From: Blumeriella jaapii
Lineage: Eukaryota > Ascomycota > Leotiomycetes > Helotiales > Drepanopezizaceae
Assembly (NCBI GenBank): GCA_009599575.1
Contig: VWND01000028.1
Coordinates: 62,001-126,000 of the forward strand
DNA: 64,000 nucleotides
Reading direction: 5' to 3'
Shown: positions 11,042 to 21,708 of the stretch, in pieces
Position numbering within the stretch: the stretch's first letter is position 1
How the letters are laid out: each line of letters begins with the position of its first letter
Notes under the pieces: generated by a model
The model's database searches: none
Seen by the model: only the letters and a program-made list of their open reading frames with translations
What the model was told of the DNA's origin: nothing
Made by a program: the position numbers and the translations under genes

Positions 11042-14000
11042 ATGATAATTTCAGTCGAGATTAAGGGAGCCAAGGGCGAAACTCGTACGGAACGAGCTCT
11101 CATCGACTGCGGCGCGGAGAAAAACTGCGTAACCCAAAAGTTATCAGTTGAGTGTGAATGGAAACCAACTCAAGAACGTATTGACCTATCTACGGTTGAG
11201 GGAAGAGAAGTAACCACCTACGGCACGCATACGCAACCCATTCGCGCCACTGATAGTTATGGAACAACTAAAGAGATACAGAGCGATTTCGTGGCTTGCG
11301 ATATAGATATCCCAGGGGTTTCACTTATTCTAGGGTTCCCTTGGTTGCGAGATATCGACCCCGCTATAAGCTTTCGAGCTAAGTCGTGGCGATACCCAGT
11401 CGAACGCTTACAGCTTAATCTCGTTACAGTCAAACGTTTCAAGAAGGAATCCAAGAGGGAGCAAGCGTTTTGTATCGTTTTGAAGAAAGCTACTGAAAAA
11501 CAGCACCAATTACCCTCCAAATACGACGACTACGCCGACGTATTCGACGATACCGCCGCGGTTACCCTAGCTCCTCACCATCCTATGGAGCATCGAATAG
11601 ACCTCGCGGAGGGGAAGGACCCCCCTTGGGGACCAGTCTACCCTTTGTCGGAATCTGAACTCACCGAATTACGCGAATATCTCGATTCGAGCTTAGAAAA
11701 AGGCTGGATAAGAAGGTCTACTAGCCCTGCCGGCGCACCGGTAATGTTCATACCGAAAAAAGACGGAAGTTTACGATTATGCGTCGATTATAGGGGTCTA
11801 AACGCAGTTACGGTTAAGAATCGAACTCCCCTACCCCTCATAAGCGAAACTTTGGATCGTTTGAGAAGAGCTAAAATATTCACCAAGCTAGACCTCACTT
11901 GGGCGTACCACCGCCTTCGAATAAGGGAGGGAGATGAGTGGAAGACTGCGTTTCGCACTCGTTACGGACACTTCGAGTACTGCGTATTACCCTTCGGCCT
12001 CTCGAACGCACCAGCAACCTTCCAAGCATATATTAATCAAGCTTTAGTCGGTTTAGTGGATGTTACGTGTGTAGTTTACCTCGACGATATTCTAATATTC
12101 TCCGAAAACCCCGACGATCACACAAACGCGGTAAAAGAAGTTCTCGAAAGACTCCGTGCTAACAAACTTTACGGAAATCTGAAAAAATGTGCCTTCGATA
12201 CGAATACGGTTGAGTTCCTAGGCTTCGTCGTTACTCCTACGGGAATTGAGATGGACCCAGGGAGAGTGGATAGTATTCGGAAATGGCCCCCTCCTACTAC
12301 GTGGCGAGATATTCAAGTGTTCTTGGGTTTCACCAACTTCTACAGACGTTTTATTGAGAACTACGCTAAGCTTTGCCGACCTATTACAGATCTTCTAAAG
12401 GGGATGCAACGAGGAAAGATGTCGGGCCCCTTTCGTTTCCCACTCGAAGCGAAGCTCGCCTTTTTACTTCTAAGAGAAAAGTTTTGCCAAGCACCGATTC
12501 TACGCCATTTCGACCCTCGATTGAAGATCCAAGTCGAAACAGACGCTTCGAAATTCGCTATAGGCGGAATATTATCCCAATTGTTCGGGGAGGGTGCGGG
12601 GGCACGTTGGCACCCCATCGCGTACTATTCGAAGAAGCTTCCCCCATAGAACAAAGATACGAGGTCCACGACGCTGAGCTAATGGCTATAGTTCACGCTT
12701 TCAGACAGTGGAGCCAATATCTACGTGGCGCCTCTGACGTTATCACTGTGCGTACAGATCACCACAATCTGAAATACTTCCTTACGAAGAGACGTCTAAA
12801 CGGACGCCAAGCGAGGTGGGCCGACGAGCTAGCTGAATACGATTTTGCAATCGAGTATAGAACAGGAGTTTCTAACCCGGCGGATGGTCTTTCCCGCCGG
12901 CCAGATTTAAAAGAAGATTTAGAAGAAGATGACGAGCAGCTGCCTACGCTGCATCGTAAGCTAAGACTAGCTTATTTGAGAAATTCTAGGGTGTTCTCCG
13001 CAGTAGAAACACGCCTAAAGTCGGGGCATGGACCACCTCGCGCCGATGAGTATTCGGAGCCTCTGTTGACGGGATCAGGAGGTAGAGAGCAAGCGGGGAG
13101 GAGCCAAATAGGAGGCTTCTTCGCCGGACTGTCCCTTGCTGGTGTTACTGGTTGCAAACAGTACATACCACGGAGCGTAGCCGCTGCGTTGCTACAATCC
13201 GAAACGGCTAATGACGAGCTAGCAGAACCGATTCACAAGACTATCCTTGAGTTGCAAAGATCTGATTCTTTTGTATTACAGAGGACGTACGAGTCGGCCT
13301 CGCAAAGCAGTCGAGCCGGGTCCGAGGGACACTGGCGTATAGGCCAAGATGGATTACTACGTTACAGAGGACGTGCGTATATTCCGAATGAGAGCGCTAT
13401 TAGAAGCGAGATATTGAAGATTAATCACGACGACCCGACCGCCGGCCACTGGGGCTTTCGGCGAACGCTAGAACTGGTCGAAAGAAAGTATTTCTGGCCT
13501 GGCTTACGAGGCGACGTAAAGCGTTACGTCAATACGTGTGGAGAGTGCCAGAGAGGCAAGCCTAGAAGGCACCGACCCTATGGCGAGTTAGCCCCCTTTT
13601 CGACCCCTACGAGACCTTGGGAAGAGATAACCATGGACTTCATTACGGGTCTACCCCCTAGCAAGAGACGAGGTCGTGTTTACGATTCTATACTCGTTAT
13701 AGTAGACCGATACACGAAGCTGTCGAGATACATACCGACACAGAAGACGATTTCAGCCCCAGATTTGGCTGAGATATTCATACAGCACGTCTACAAAGAT
13801 TTTGGCTGCCCTAAGGGGATTACTACAGACAGAGGGTCAGTTTTCACTAGTAAATTCTGGTCTTCAGTAATGTTCCACCTACAGATACGACGTCGATTAA
13901 GCACCGCTTTCCATCCTCAGACCGATGGCCAAACGGAACGTCAAAATCAAGTTTTAGAATTCTACCTTCGCACGTACTGCGATTATCGACAAGACGATTG

Positions 14001-14769
14001 GGCTACGAAGCTTGCCTTAGCCGAGTTTACGTATAACAACTCGATACACGCCTCTACGGGTTCTACCCCCTTTCGCATGCTGTACGGCTTTCACCCAGAA
14101 CTTGGCAGCAACGTCGAGAGCGACGTCGTAGAAGGGGGGGTACCGTCAGCGGAAGAACGAGTTAGAATATTGCAAGAAGAAAGAGAAGTACTCAGTAGAA
14201 AGCTAAGAGAAGCCAACGCGAACCACAAGAGGTTCTACGACGCTAAACACAAGAAGACTAGATTTCAAGTAGGCGACAAAGTATTATTGTCGACCAAAAA
14301 CCTCCGACAGCTGCGACCTTCTCGAAAGCTTTCAGATAAATATCTAGGGCCTTTCAAGATCAAGCGAGTTATACACGAGCACGGCCAAGCTTACCAACTC
14401 GAGCTCCCTCCTCAATATCGTATTCACGATACCTTCCACGTTTCCCTACTAGAACCTTGGCAGGGTCGGGACGACACCGAGCCGAAGGATAGTATAGTAG
14501 AACTCCAAGAACCCGAAGAATACGAGGTCAAATCAATACAGGCTCACAAAGATACAGAAAAGGGCCGATATTACTTGGTGCGATGGAAGGGCTATTCACC
14601 AAGCGAAGACTCCTGGGAGCCAGAAAACCACCTTACGAACGCAAAAGAGGTTGTAGAAGAATACTTGAAAGATACGACAGGTGATAGCAACGGAGCAGTA
14701 ACGAATGCGCGCCGCAGGGGCAAGGAAAAGAAAACAAGAACACCTAGAAAACCCCAGAACCGCCGCTAA
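11042..14769 (+). pseudogene. pol: Pol polyprotein of the chromovirus, broken by a one-base frameshift
   Basis: Domains in order: protease (DCG at residues 22-24, where DSG or DTG is usual); RT (LCVDYRGLN, catalytic YLDD at residues 346-349); RNase H beginning VETDAS (Asp501); integrase with an H-H-C-C zinc-binding region near 13420-13560 and D, D, E motifs near 13635, 13830 and 13937 (HPQTDGQTERQNQ); and a C-terminal chromodomain near 14518-14680 (VRWKGYSPSEDSWEPENHL). The first frame stops with TAG at 12647-12649, right after a run of five C (12641-12645). The remaining RNase H, integrase and chromodomain continue uninterrupted in another frame to 14769. One missing base in the C-run explains this. 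It could be a real mutation, a homopolymer read error or, less likely, programmed frameshifting. Confidence 0.92.
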
Positions 14770-14853
14770 GCCAATTCATCTTCATCGTCATCCCCCTCCC
14801 CATCGTCATCGCCATCTCCTTCAGACTCAGGAGCAGCGGCAGGCTAAAAGGAA

Positions 14854-15557
14854 TTAGTACCAAACGAACTCGCAGAGTATTCGACTCACCCCAGTCAAGG
14901 CTCCTACGATAGCCGTAGTCGAATCCTGAATTGCAGCCACGATATGCTCGTGGGAATCCAGAATTTGACCCAACTGGTCAGAGTGGGTCCGAGCGACGTC
15001 TTCGAGACGTCGGAGGATACGTCTCATACTGGCGTCGTTAGATGGGGGGGCCGGCGCAGCCAAGGCCCCCAAAACAGCAGCAGCCGCCAAACCGGCAGGA
15101 ACGGGCGCAGCAGCAGCAGCGGCAGCCCGAGCCGCGGCGCGATTCGCACGACCTCCGACTACTATAGGAGCCGAAGCGTCACCCCCTTTTGAACGACTTA
15201 TATAGGCGTCGTGGGTGATAAGGTCGACAAAGGTCTTAGCAAGAGCTTTGGCCTCGGCAGCAGGAGGAGGAGGGGCGGCAGCGGCGGTGGCAGCATCGAA
15301 ACGATCTATAAAATCGTTGAGGCCCGCGAGAAGGGTTTGCGCCTCGGTGGCGCGTGCGGCAGGAACCTGTAGCTAGTTAGAAGCGAGTTCGAGTAGAGGT
15401 CTAGGGGATTCACAGGAAGGCACTGAGTGTGCGAAGCTCTGCAGCGGTTGCATTTCACGCTGGGAAGCTCGAAAACGCAAAGGGGCAAGGAGTCCGCTGT
15501 GATGCCTTCGCGTGAGATCAGGCGGGCGCACCGAAGGCAGATAGAAGTCAAGGGCAT
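14854..15557 (-). pseudogene. Antisense Cys-rich reading frame between pol and the 3' LTR
   Basis: Read on the minus strand. From an ATG at 15557 the frame gives about 49 residues with Cys at 7, 10, 27, 36, 39 and 46 (KCNRCRASHTQC), a zinc-binding-like pattern. A frame change must fall between 15411 and 15372. An in-frame TAG lies at 15375-15373 on the continuing frame. From 15372 a long open frame runs to the stop at 14854, with an Ala/Pro-rich middle and a helical end (RRILRRLEDVARTHSDQLGQ). Together they look like one protein of about 230 residues broken by one frameshift and one stop. I recall similar antisense reading frames in fungal Ty3/gypsy elements, but give no family name. Confidence 0.5.
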
Positions 15558-15882
15558 TTTGAGAGTTCGCGGCGAACGCGGCGAGAGGCAGTTGATTGGG
15601 GTAGAAGAGAGCTGATGAGAAGATGAAGATGAAGAAGAAGAAGAAGAAGTTGAGCAGGCAGATGGCGGCCATTTTAAGGAAGAAGGCCCTTTCAACGAAG
15701 ATGCGAGCGCTACTACCGAAAACAAAGAAAACAGAACAGCAGAACAGCCACAATTCACGACCAAAAGCGGAAGAAACAGCTACAATTCACGACCGAAAGC
15801 GGAAGAAACCGCACGTCATTTCGAAGGCGTAACGCACGCCATACGCACAAAGAAATCAGTCGCCTTTGGGGACCAAAGGCCT

Positions 15883-15896
15883 AGAGGGGGGGGTAA
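15883..15896 (+). other. Polypurine tract of the chromovirus
   Basis: AGAGGGGGGGG followed by TAA lies directly before the 3' LTR start TGTCAGG. This is the expected site for plus-strand priming in LTR retrotransposons. Confidence 0.8.
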
Positions 15897-16309
15897 TGTC
15901 AGGAACCAACATCACGTGTATGAGTCAGGTGATCCGCCAAGACCCTCTGCCTCCTACCAACCCTCGAATAGCACTCTCTGCGGATAGGCCGTGGGGGCCG
16001 GATAGTACTGTGGGGGCTGGAGATGACATTTAGGTAAAACACTCTATGGGAGTGATTGCTAAGGAACCAGTTATTAGGGTTATATTGAGAAGGATTGAGA
16101 AGAGGTCGGGATGGGGGCTGGAGAGCATACTAAATGGGGTTCGCCTGGTTTCCTGGGAAATACTCTTCTCGAGGGCTCCACCCCTCCTTTTGTACTTATA
16201 CACGCCTTCTACTAGAGATGTAGAAGGTAGAGATCAGTCTGACTATCAACCCAACCTTATCTGAGCTCTATTGTCTGAACTAGTGTTTCCCTGCCTTTCA
16301 ATCCTTACA
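15897..16309 (+). repeat. 3' LTR of the chromovirus
   Basis: The 413 bp LTR is identical to the 5' LTR apart from one T in a homopolymer. It is followed by the target duplication GTTCG (16310-16314), after which element B resumes. Confidence 0.95.
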
Positions 16310-16314
16310 GTTCG

Positions 16315-16801
16315 TATTTGGGCGTTCGCTGCGAAAATGGAAAATCGCAGATAAAATCGCCAAAAGTCGTCGTGCGTATTTATTACAAGCATTTTGAATT
16401 CGTTTTTGGCCTTTTAAACGTCGGAAAGGTCGGCCAGAAAATCGGCGATTTTTTTAATTAATTTTTCGAAAAGTGTAGGGTCGGAGCGGTTCAAAATACG
16501 CGGGGTCAGGAACTCTTTTGCCACGCTTTCGGTTTGATCGAATATATAATTTTTGCGAAATCGATCGCTAGCGAAATAATCGTAGTAAAGTTCGAGGTTG
16601 TCGAAAACTCTAGTTTCCCAGTGGCGTGCTTTGTAATTTTTACTATTATTTAATTTAAATTTAAGGTTCGAAACGCGTTTTATACGAGCTAATCGAAAAT
16701 CAGCAAATAAATAAAAACTATAGCGTTTAAAAAGCGCGCTAGGGTTTTGGCCGTTATGAAGAGATTTAAAGAAAGTTCGCGAAAAGCGTAAAGGTTGGTT
16801 T
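16315..16801 (-). pseudogene. Element B, upstream gag-region remnant
   Basis: The segment is homologous in reverse complement to about 1200-1690 of element A (for example ATTTGGGCGTTCGCTGCGAA against TTCGCAGCGAACGCTCAAAT). It continues element B beyond the chromovirus insertion. No intact reading frame remains. It ends at GGTTT (16797-16801), the target of the next insertion. Confidence 0.7.
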
Positions 16802-17009
16802 TGTGACGACGTGGCCCGTTCGGCTCGGCCCTTCGGCTTCCCGGCCTTGGCCCTTGGCCCCTTGGCCCCTCGGCCCTTCGGCCTTCCGGCCCTTGCCGAA
16901 CCTTAAACCCATATGTATATAGCTTCTTCCAGCAGAACCTCTTCCAGGTTCTGCACCTTGATATTCTAAGCCCTTCGCCTACCTGTTCTCCAGCATACGT
17001 ATCGTCACA
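16802..17009 (+). repeat. Left LTR of the short non-autonomous element
   Basis: The 208 bp LTR begins TGTGACGACG and ends ATCGTCACA. The first half is rich in GGCCC/TTCGG short repeats; a TATA-like ATATGTATATAG lies mid-LTR. It differs from the right LTR at only two positions, both G/A. Confidence 0.85.
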
Positions 17010-17971
17010 TTATATCAAGGTCAAATCCTTTTCAGCCTCGAAGCTACATCTTCATCTTTCAGACTACTTCGGCGTCTGTAACCTTTCTACTGCGACGCCG
17101 CCACACCGCCTTTTTCGCTGTAGCCAGCTTTTGCAGCAAACGTTACACCACCTTTAAAGCTCTTATCGATCAAAACTCTTTCGAGCCTACCAATTCAGCC
17201 AATTTTCCTCGCCCGAGCACGCTGCGGTAAAAACTCCGCGAGAAGGCCGACGATTTTCCGGCAATTTCCCCCCCTCTGCACCATTTCCGCTGAACACCGA
17301 GATACTGTTCAAAAAACCGGCAAATTCGGACCTTTTTATTAAGCGTTCCGACCCGAGCCAGCTACTCGACGTATTTTCTTCGAATAATCGACGTGCCTTT
17401 CTTTTCGGTAATTCGACGTCTATTTTCTTCGAGCCAGCTAGCTGTTCTGATAAAGCCTGCCGTTATTCGACTAGCCTTTTGGCTACAAAACCTCATAAAC
17501 GCGAAACACCAGTATACGCGCAGCCTCGATACGTGTACGCGGAATTTGGTTAAAGCTATTACTAGTCGACATAAGGCTCCTGCCACCCTTCTTACTTCTG
17601 TTTCTACTTTGGCCGATTATTAAGCCAGATTAACTCGACTTTCGGTATTAATATACGACAAATTGGCCGCAAGCCCCCTCCTCTACCGCCAGCGCCAGCG
17701 CCGGAGCGCGATTACACCCCTTTTTTACAGGAAATTATCGACGTATCGCGTAACGTAGAAGGCTTGATATTAAACCAAGCCGAGCAAATGGATTTTGTTA
17801 TCGATAAGGTTAGTTAAGAAGTGAAAATAGCGACTTATATGCAAGATGGCTTGCAAAGAACGTATGCGAAGGCTGTATTATATGCAATTGGGTTGATTTT
17901 TTTGCGCTCGAGGGCGAACGCTCACTACGTTCTAATATTATAACTCCGTTCTTTTTCGGACGGGGGGGTAG

Positions 17972-18179
17972 TGTAACGACGTGGCCCGTTCGGCTCGGCC
18001 CTTCGGCTTCCCGGCCTTGGCCCTTGGCCCCTTGGCCCCTCGGCCCTTCGGCCTTCCGGCCCTTGCCGAACCTTAAACCCATATGTATATAGCTTCTTCC
18101 AGCAGAACCTCTTCCAGGTTCTGCACCTTGATATTCTAAGCCCTTCGCCTACCTGTTCTCCAGCATACGTGTCGTCACA
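17972..18179 (+). repeat. Right LTR of the short non-autonomous element
   Basis: The 208 bp LTR begins TGTAACGACG and ends GTCGTCACA, with 206 of 208 positions shared with the left LTR. It follows a purine tract (17957-17971). Confidence 0.85.
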
Positions 18180-18184
18180 GGTTT

Positions 18185-18711
18185 GCAGCGTTTGTTAATT
18201 GAAATGAAACGTTGCGAGGAAAAAAAAAAGCAGCAGATTCGCGATTGGCAAAAGCACGTTCGATAGATTTTATCAAACGCTTTAATTAAAAAATTTGTCG
18301 CAATCGCATAGCTTTTAAAAGTTGTCGTTTACGTTTTTACGCTTTTTTTAATTGATTTTGCAAAAGTTTCAACTAAACGCTTTTAGCGCTAAAATGTAAG
18401 AAAATGGCAGGCGAAATGGTTGGCGCTCTGCCTTTTTTTTTGTTTTTTTTTCCTCGAGGAAAAGACTGTTTTTCAGAAGAAAAAGTTTCTGAAAAAGGCT
18501 GCTTTTTCGCTGATTAAAAGGGAGATTAAGATATAATAGCAGAAGCTGAAAAGCTCTGCTAAAAGGGAAATCGTTGAACAGGAGCCATCCTTCGCGAAAT
18601 GCGGAAATAAGCCTTTTCACGACCGGTCGATCATTTTGGTGTGATTCGTAAGGAATTCGAAGGAAAAGATAGTTTACGCCGTCGTCAGCGTAAAAAAAGA
18701 GTTGTTAATAA
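18185..18711 (-). pseudogene. Element B leader and start of gag region
   Basis: The segment is homologous in reverse complement to about 750-1190 of element A, including the palindrome CGACCGGTCG at 18620-18629. Between this palindrome and the LTR lies an 82-bp leader (18630-18711) that is missing from element A. It should contain the primer site of this family, but decay prevents a clear call. Confidence 0.65.
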
Positions 18712-18981
18712 TATAACGATTTGATCAGTCGAAGGGCTAGGAGATCAGTCAACTGGTCGCCGTGTTCATATAGTATAAGAAACGAGCCTTTGGTTTTGTA
18801 ATAACAAAAATATTCACTTAGAATTAATAACTGCAGAAGGCAAAGGTTGCTAAGGGAAGAAAGCCTTATATACATGATAGTTTCCACAGTTGATGGGAGA
18901 CCCACCAGGAGACCAGGAAGCTTGCAACTATACGTAGTTGCTGGGGTGACACACGAGGTGGCAAAAGAATGAATCGTCACA
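18712..18981 (-). repeat. LTR of element B (5' LTR, right side)
   Basis: The 270 bp LTR matches 3836-4105. Its left end reads TATAACGAT where the partner has TGTGACGAT, two G-to-A changes in a TG context as expected from RIP. GACTC follows at 18982-18986. Confidence 0.87.
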
Positions 18982-21708
18982 GACTCCGCCAATAAAAAAC
19001 TGACGACGTTTCGTACGCGTTACGGCGTTTATAAATGCAAAATGCTACTTTTTGGCCTTATTAATAAATCCGTAATTTACCAACGTTATATAAACGACGT
19101 TTTCGATTATTTAAACGATTTTTGCATTGCATATCTAAATAATATTTTTATTTATTCGTCCGACCTTTTAAAATACGCTATACACGTTCGCAAGATGTTT
19201 CAAAAGCTTGTTAACGCTGGATTACAGGCCGATATTCGGAAGTCTGAATTCAACGTTATTCGGATCCGTTATCTAGGCTTTATTATTTTAATTAAAAGCC
19301 TAGAAATAAATTTAAAAAAGGTTTCCGTGGTCGCCTATTAAAAGCTTTTTATTATTATAAAAGATGTACAAAGCTTTTTTGGTTTTTGTAACTTTTACCG
19401 ACGTTTTATTCGAAACTACGGTATAATTGCAAAACCTTTGATTTATTTAACCAAAGCTAACGTTTTTTACAATTTTATTTTTAAATATCAAAAGAGTTTC
19501 GACCTTTTTATACTAGCTTTTATTACTGCATCAGTTTTATAATATTACAGGCAAGACCTTTCTTGTATATTGGAAACTAACGCTTCAGACGGCGTAATAG
19601 CTTTTGTGCTTTCGCAGCTTTATAGCGACGACTGGCTTCCAGTCGCCTATTTTAGCAAAACCATAGCTTTCGCAAAGCTAAACTACGTCGTATACGATAA
19701 AAAAATGCTCGCAATCGTAAAATCTTTAGGCAATTTTCGTACTAAACTGGCTAGCTCAGTTTATTAAATTAAAATAATTATTAATTATAAAGCCTTGGAA
19801 TATTTTATAACTTTTAAACTTTTAAACGTTCGATAAGCACGCTGGGCCGAGCTTTTCGCCGACTATAATTTTTTTATTACGTACAAACCAAATAAATATA
19901 ATTTTTTAGCTGACGCATTAACACGTCGTACGAACGAATTCGACCGCTAAAACTTTTTTAAACGCACCTAGCGTTTGCAAATCTTTTTCCGAGCCGATCA
20001 GATCGATCACCGCTTTTTAATTAAAAAATTTCGATTTTCCACAGCTTTCGAAACAGCTGTTTTTATCGTTGAAATAGCTGATTTCTTTTTCGTATTTCGT
20101 ATCGTTGATTAAATTCTCTACGCTAATCGCATAACTAGCAGCTTAATGGCCTTTCGAAAAAAAGCTGTACGAAACGCTACGAAAAGGAATAACGATAATA
20201 ATACTCCGTTTTCGTATATATTTGAACGCGATTTGCTGTTATATTACGGTCGCCTGATAATACCAAACGTCGATTATTTTCGTTTGGCCTTTGTACGAAA
20301 AATGCACGACCAGATTTTTACCGCTTATTCTAGCGCTCGCAAAACTACGCAATTGCTTTCGGACCAATACTATTAGCGAGGTATAACAGCTTTCGTAAAA
20401 CAATATTATCGCAACTGCTACGCTTATCGAAAGAATTCTGTTTTAAGAAATAAGCGCCCCGGCTTTTTTTAGCTTTTTTTTATTTTTAACCACTTTTGAA
20501 AACACGTTATAATAAACTTTTGCAATTTTAACAAAAATAAACACGATTACGATAACGTATTCGTAATAATAAATCGCTTTTCCAAGCAAGCTATTTCGAT
20601 CTTCTGCTATAAAAATATCGACGCTCGAAACTTCGCCAAATTGTATATATTCCACGTATATAAGTATTTTGGCCTTTCAAAAAGTATTATTAACGATCGT
20701 AGCCTTTAATATTAATTTATCTTCTGGTTTAAATTAAACAAAATACTCGGTACGCAATTAAAGCTTTCGACAGCCGCTTATTTTGAAACCGACGGTCAGA
20801 CCGAAATTTACAACTAATATCTGCAAAAACGCTTTCGACCTTTCGTGAATTTTTATTAAAACGATTGGAACGAATTTTTTTTAATAATAAATTTCGTTTA
20901 AATGGTTCTTTTTTACGAAAGTCTAAATAGCCTTTCACTTTTTGAAATTATATACGGTTATACTTTTTATACCAATTGAAACTGAAAATTCGATACTTTT
21001 CTTTTTCCCAACCTTTTACATAAGCTAAACGCAAACGAAGCTCGTGCGTACGCTCGCCGCCATTACGACGCCTGGAACTTCGCTAAATCGTATTTTTAAT
21101 AAGCCTACGACAAAATAAAAAAAAATGCGAATAAGTTTCGCCGCGCGATCGATTTTAACGTTAGCGATTACATTTGGCTCGATATACGTTTATTTTCGAT
21201 CTTCCGGCCTTTTCGCAAGCTCGACAACCCTATAAACGGCCCTTTTAAAATTGTAGCCAAAATTTTCGATAACGCTTTTAAGCTAAACCTTCCTAATATT
21301 ATAAACGTACATCCAGTTTTTCACGTTAATCGACTGCGTAAAACAGCTGACGACGCGCTTCCAGGTCAGATTAATTTAGCCTCTGAATTTATTAATATAA
21401 TTAATAAACTTAAATACGAAATCGAAAAATTAATCGCCTGTCGAATACAGCGGAAAACCTTTTAATATAAAGCTTTTTGAATAGGCTTAAATAAAAATCT
21501 TACGTGGTACTTCGCGTCTGATTTTATATATGCTTTTTTGAAAGTGCGCGATTTTTATTTGACGCATAAAAAGCTTTCCGGTCCTTCTGCAAAACTTATA
21601 AATTGGCTAAAAGCGTATTCCGAAGGTTTGGATTCGTACGATCACTTGGATAGCGACGTACCAATAAATAAAAGCTCGAAGGCGCGTTTTTTTCGGACGG
21701 AGGGATAA
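18982..21708 (+). pseudogene. Element A, 3' half: RT palm, RNase H, integrase, chromo-like tail
   Basis: Continues the RT interrupted at 3835. RT palm is at 19042-19341 with YLNN (Asn codons at 19138-19143) in place of YxDD. RNase H is at 19570-19767 (METNASDGVIAFVLSQL, Asp also changed to Asn). The integrase zinc-binding region is at 20146-20376 (DLLLYYGRLIIPNVDYFR). The integrase core is too decayed to trace fully. The C-terminal tail is near 21250-21700 (VFHVNRLRKTADD; IEKLIACRIQRKT). The fragment ends in a mutated purine tract before the LTR. Confidence 0.75.

Larger units (their letters stand above)
8963..16309 (+). mobile_element. Chromovirus (chromodomain Ty3/gypsy LTR retrotransposon), recent insertion
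   Basis: The element is 7,347 bp, flanked by GTTCG at 8958-8962 and 16310-16314. LTRs (8963-9376 and 15897-16309) are identical except for one T in a T-run, and base composition is balanced, with no RIP decay. Order is LTR, primer site, gag, protease-RT-RNase H-integrase-chromodomain, an antisense reading frame, purine tract, LTR. This Ty3-like order with a C-terminal chromodomain defines chromoviruses, whose chromodomain is thought to steer integration to heterochromatin; landing in an older RIP-mutated element fits that. Pol has a one-base frameshift, so this copy is probably not autonomous unless the break is a read error. Confidence 0.95.
16802..18179 (+). mobile_element. Short non-autonomous LTR element (TRIM/LARD-like)
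   Basis: The element is 1,378 bp with two 208-bp LTRs and perfect GGTTT duplications at 16797-16801 and 18180-18184. The 962-bp internal part encodes no reverse transcriptase, protease or integrase. Its LTR ends (TGTGACGA and TCGTCACA) and the purine tract before the right LTR (TTCGGACGGGGGGG then TAG) match those of the 6.4 kb A/B family. This suggests that family's enzymes mobilised it. One internal frame ending at 17817 has a Pro-rich stretch (RKPPPLPPAPAPERDY) followed by a helical segment (LNQAEQMDFVIDKVS). Its origin is unknown; it may be a relic gag or captured host sequence. Confidence 0.82.
3836..18981 (-). mobile_element. Ty3/gypsy element B, decayed, inserted in A (same family)
   Basis: The element lies in opposite orientation to A. 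LTRs are 3836-4105 and 18712-18981, both exactly 270 bp, and it is flanked by GACTC on both sides. It is interrupted by the chromovirus (8963-16309) and by a short LTR element (16802-18179). Removing these inserts with one duplication each leaves 6,411 bp, close to the 6,399 bp of A. Its LTRs lack the 28-bp duplication present in both LTRs of A, so A and B are different subtypes rather than products of one local event. RIP-like decay is present throughout. Confidence 0.87.

Noticed and set aside
12373..12640. Start of the second pol frame upstream of the frameshift
   Set aside because: Residues before about 12640 in this frame match nothing; the real RNase H lies in the first frame there.
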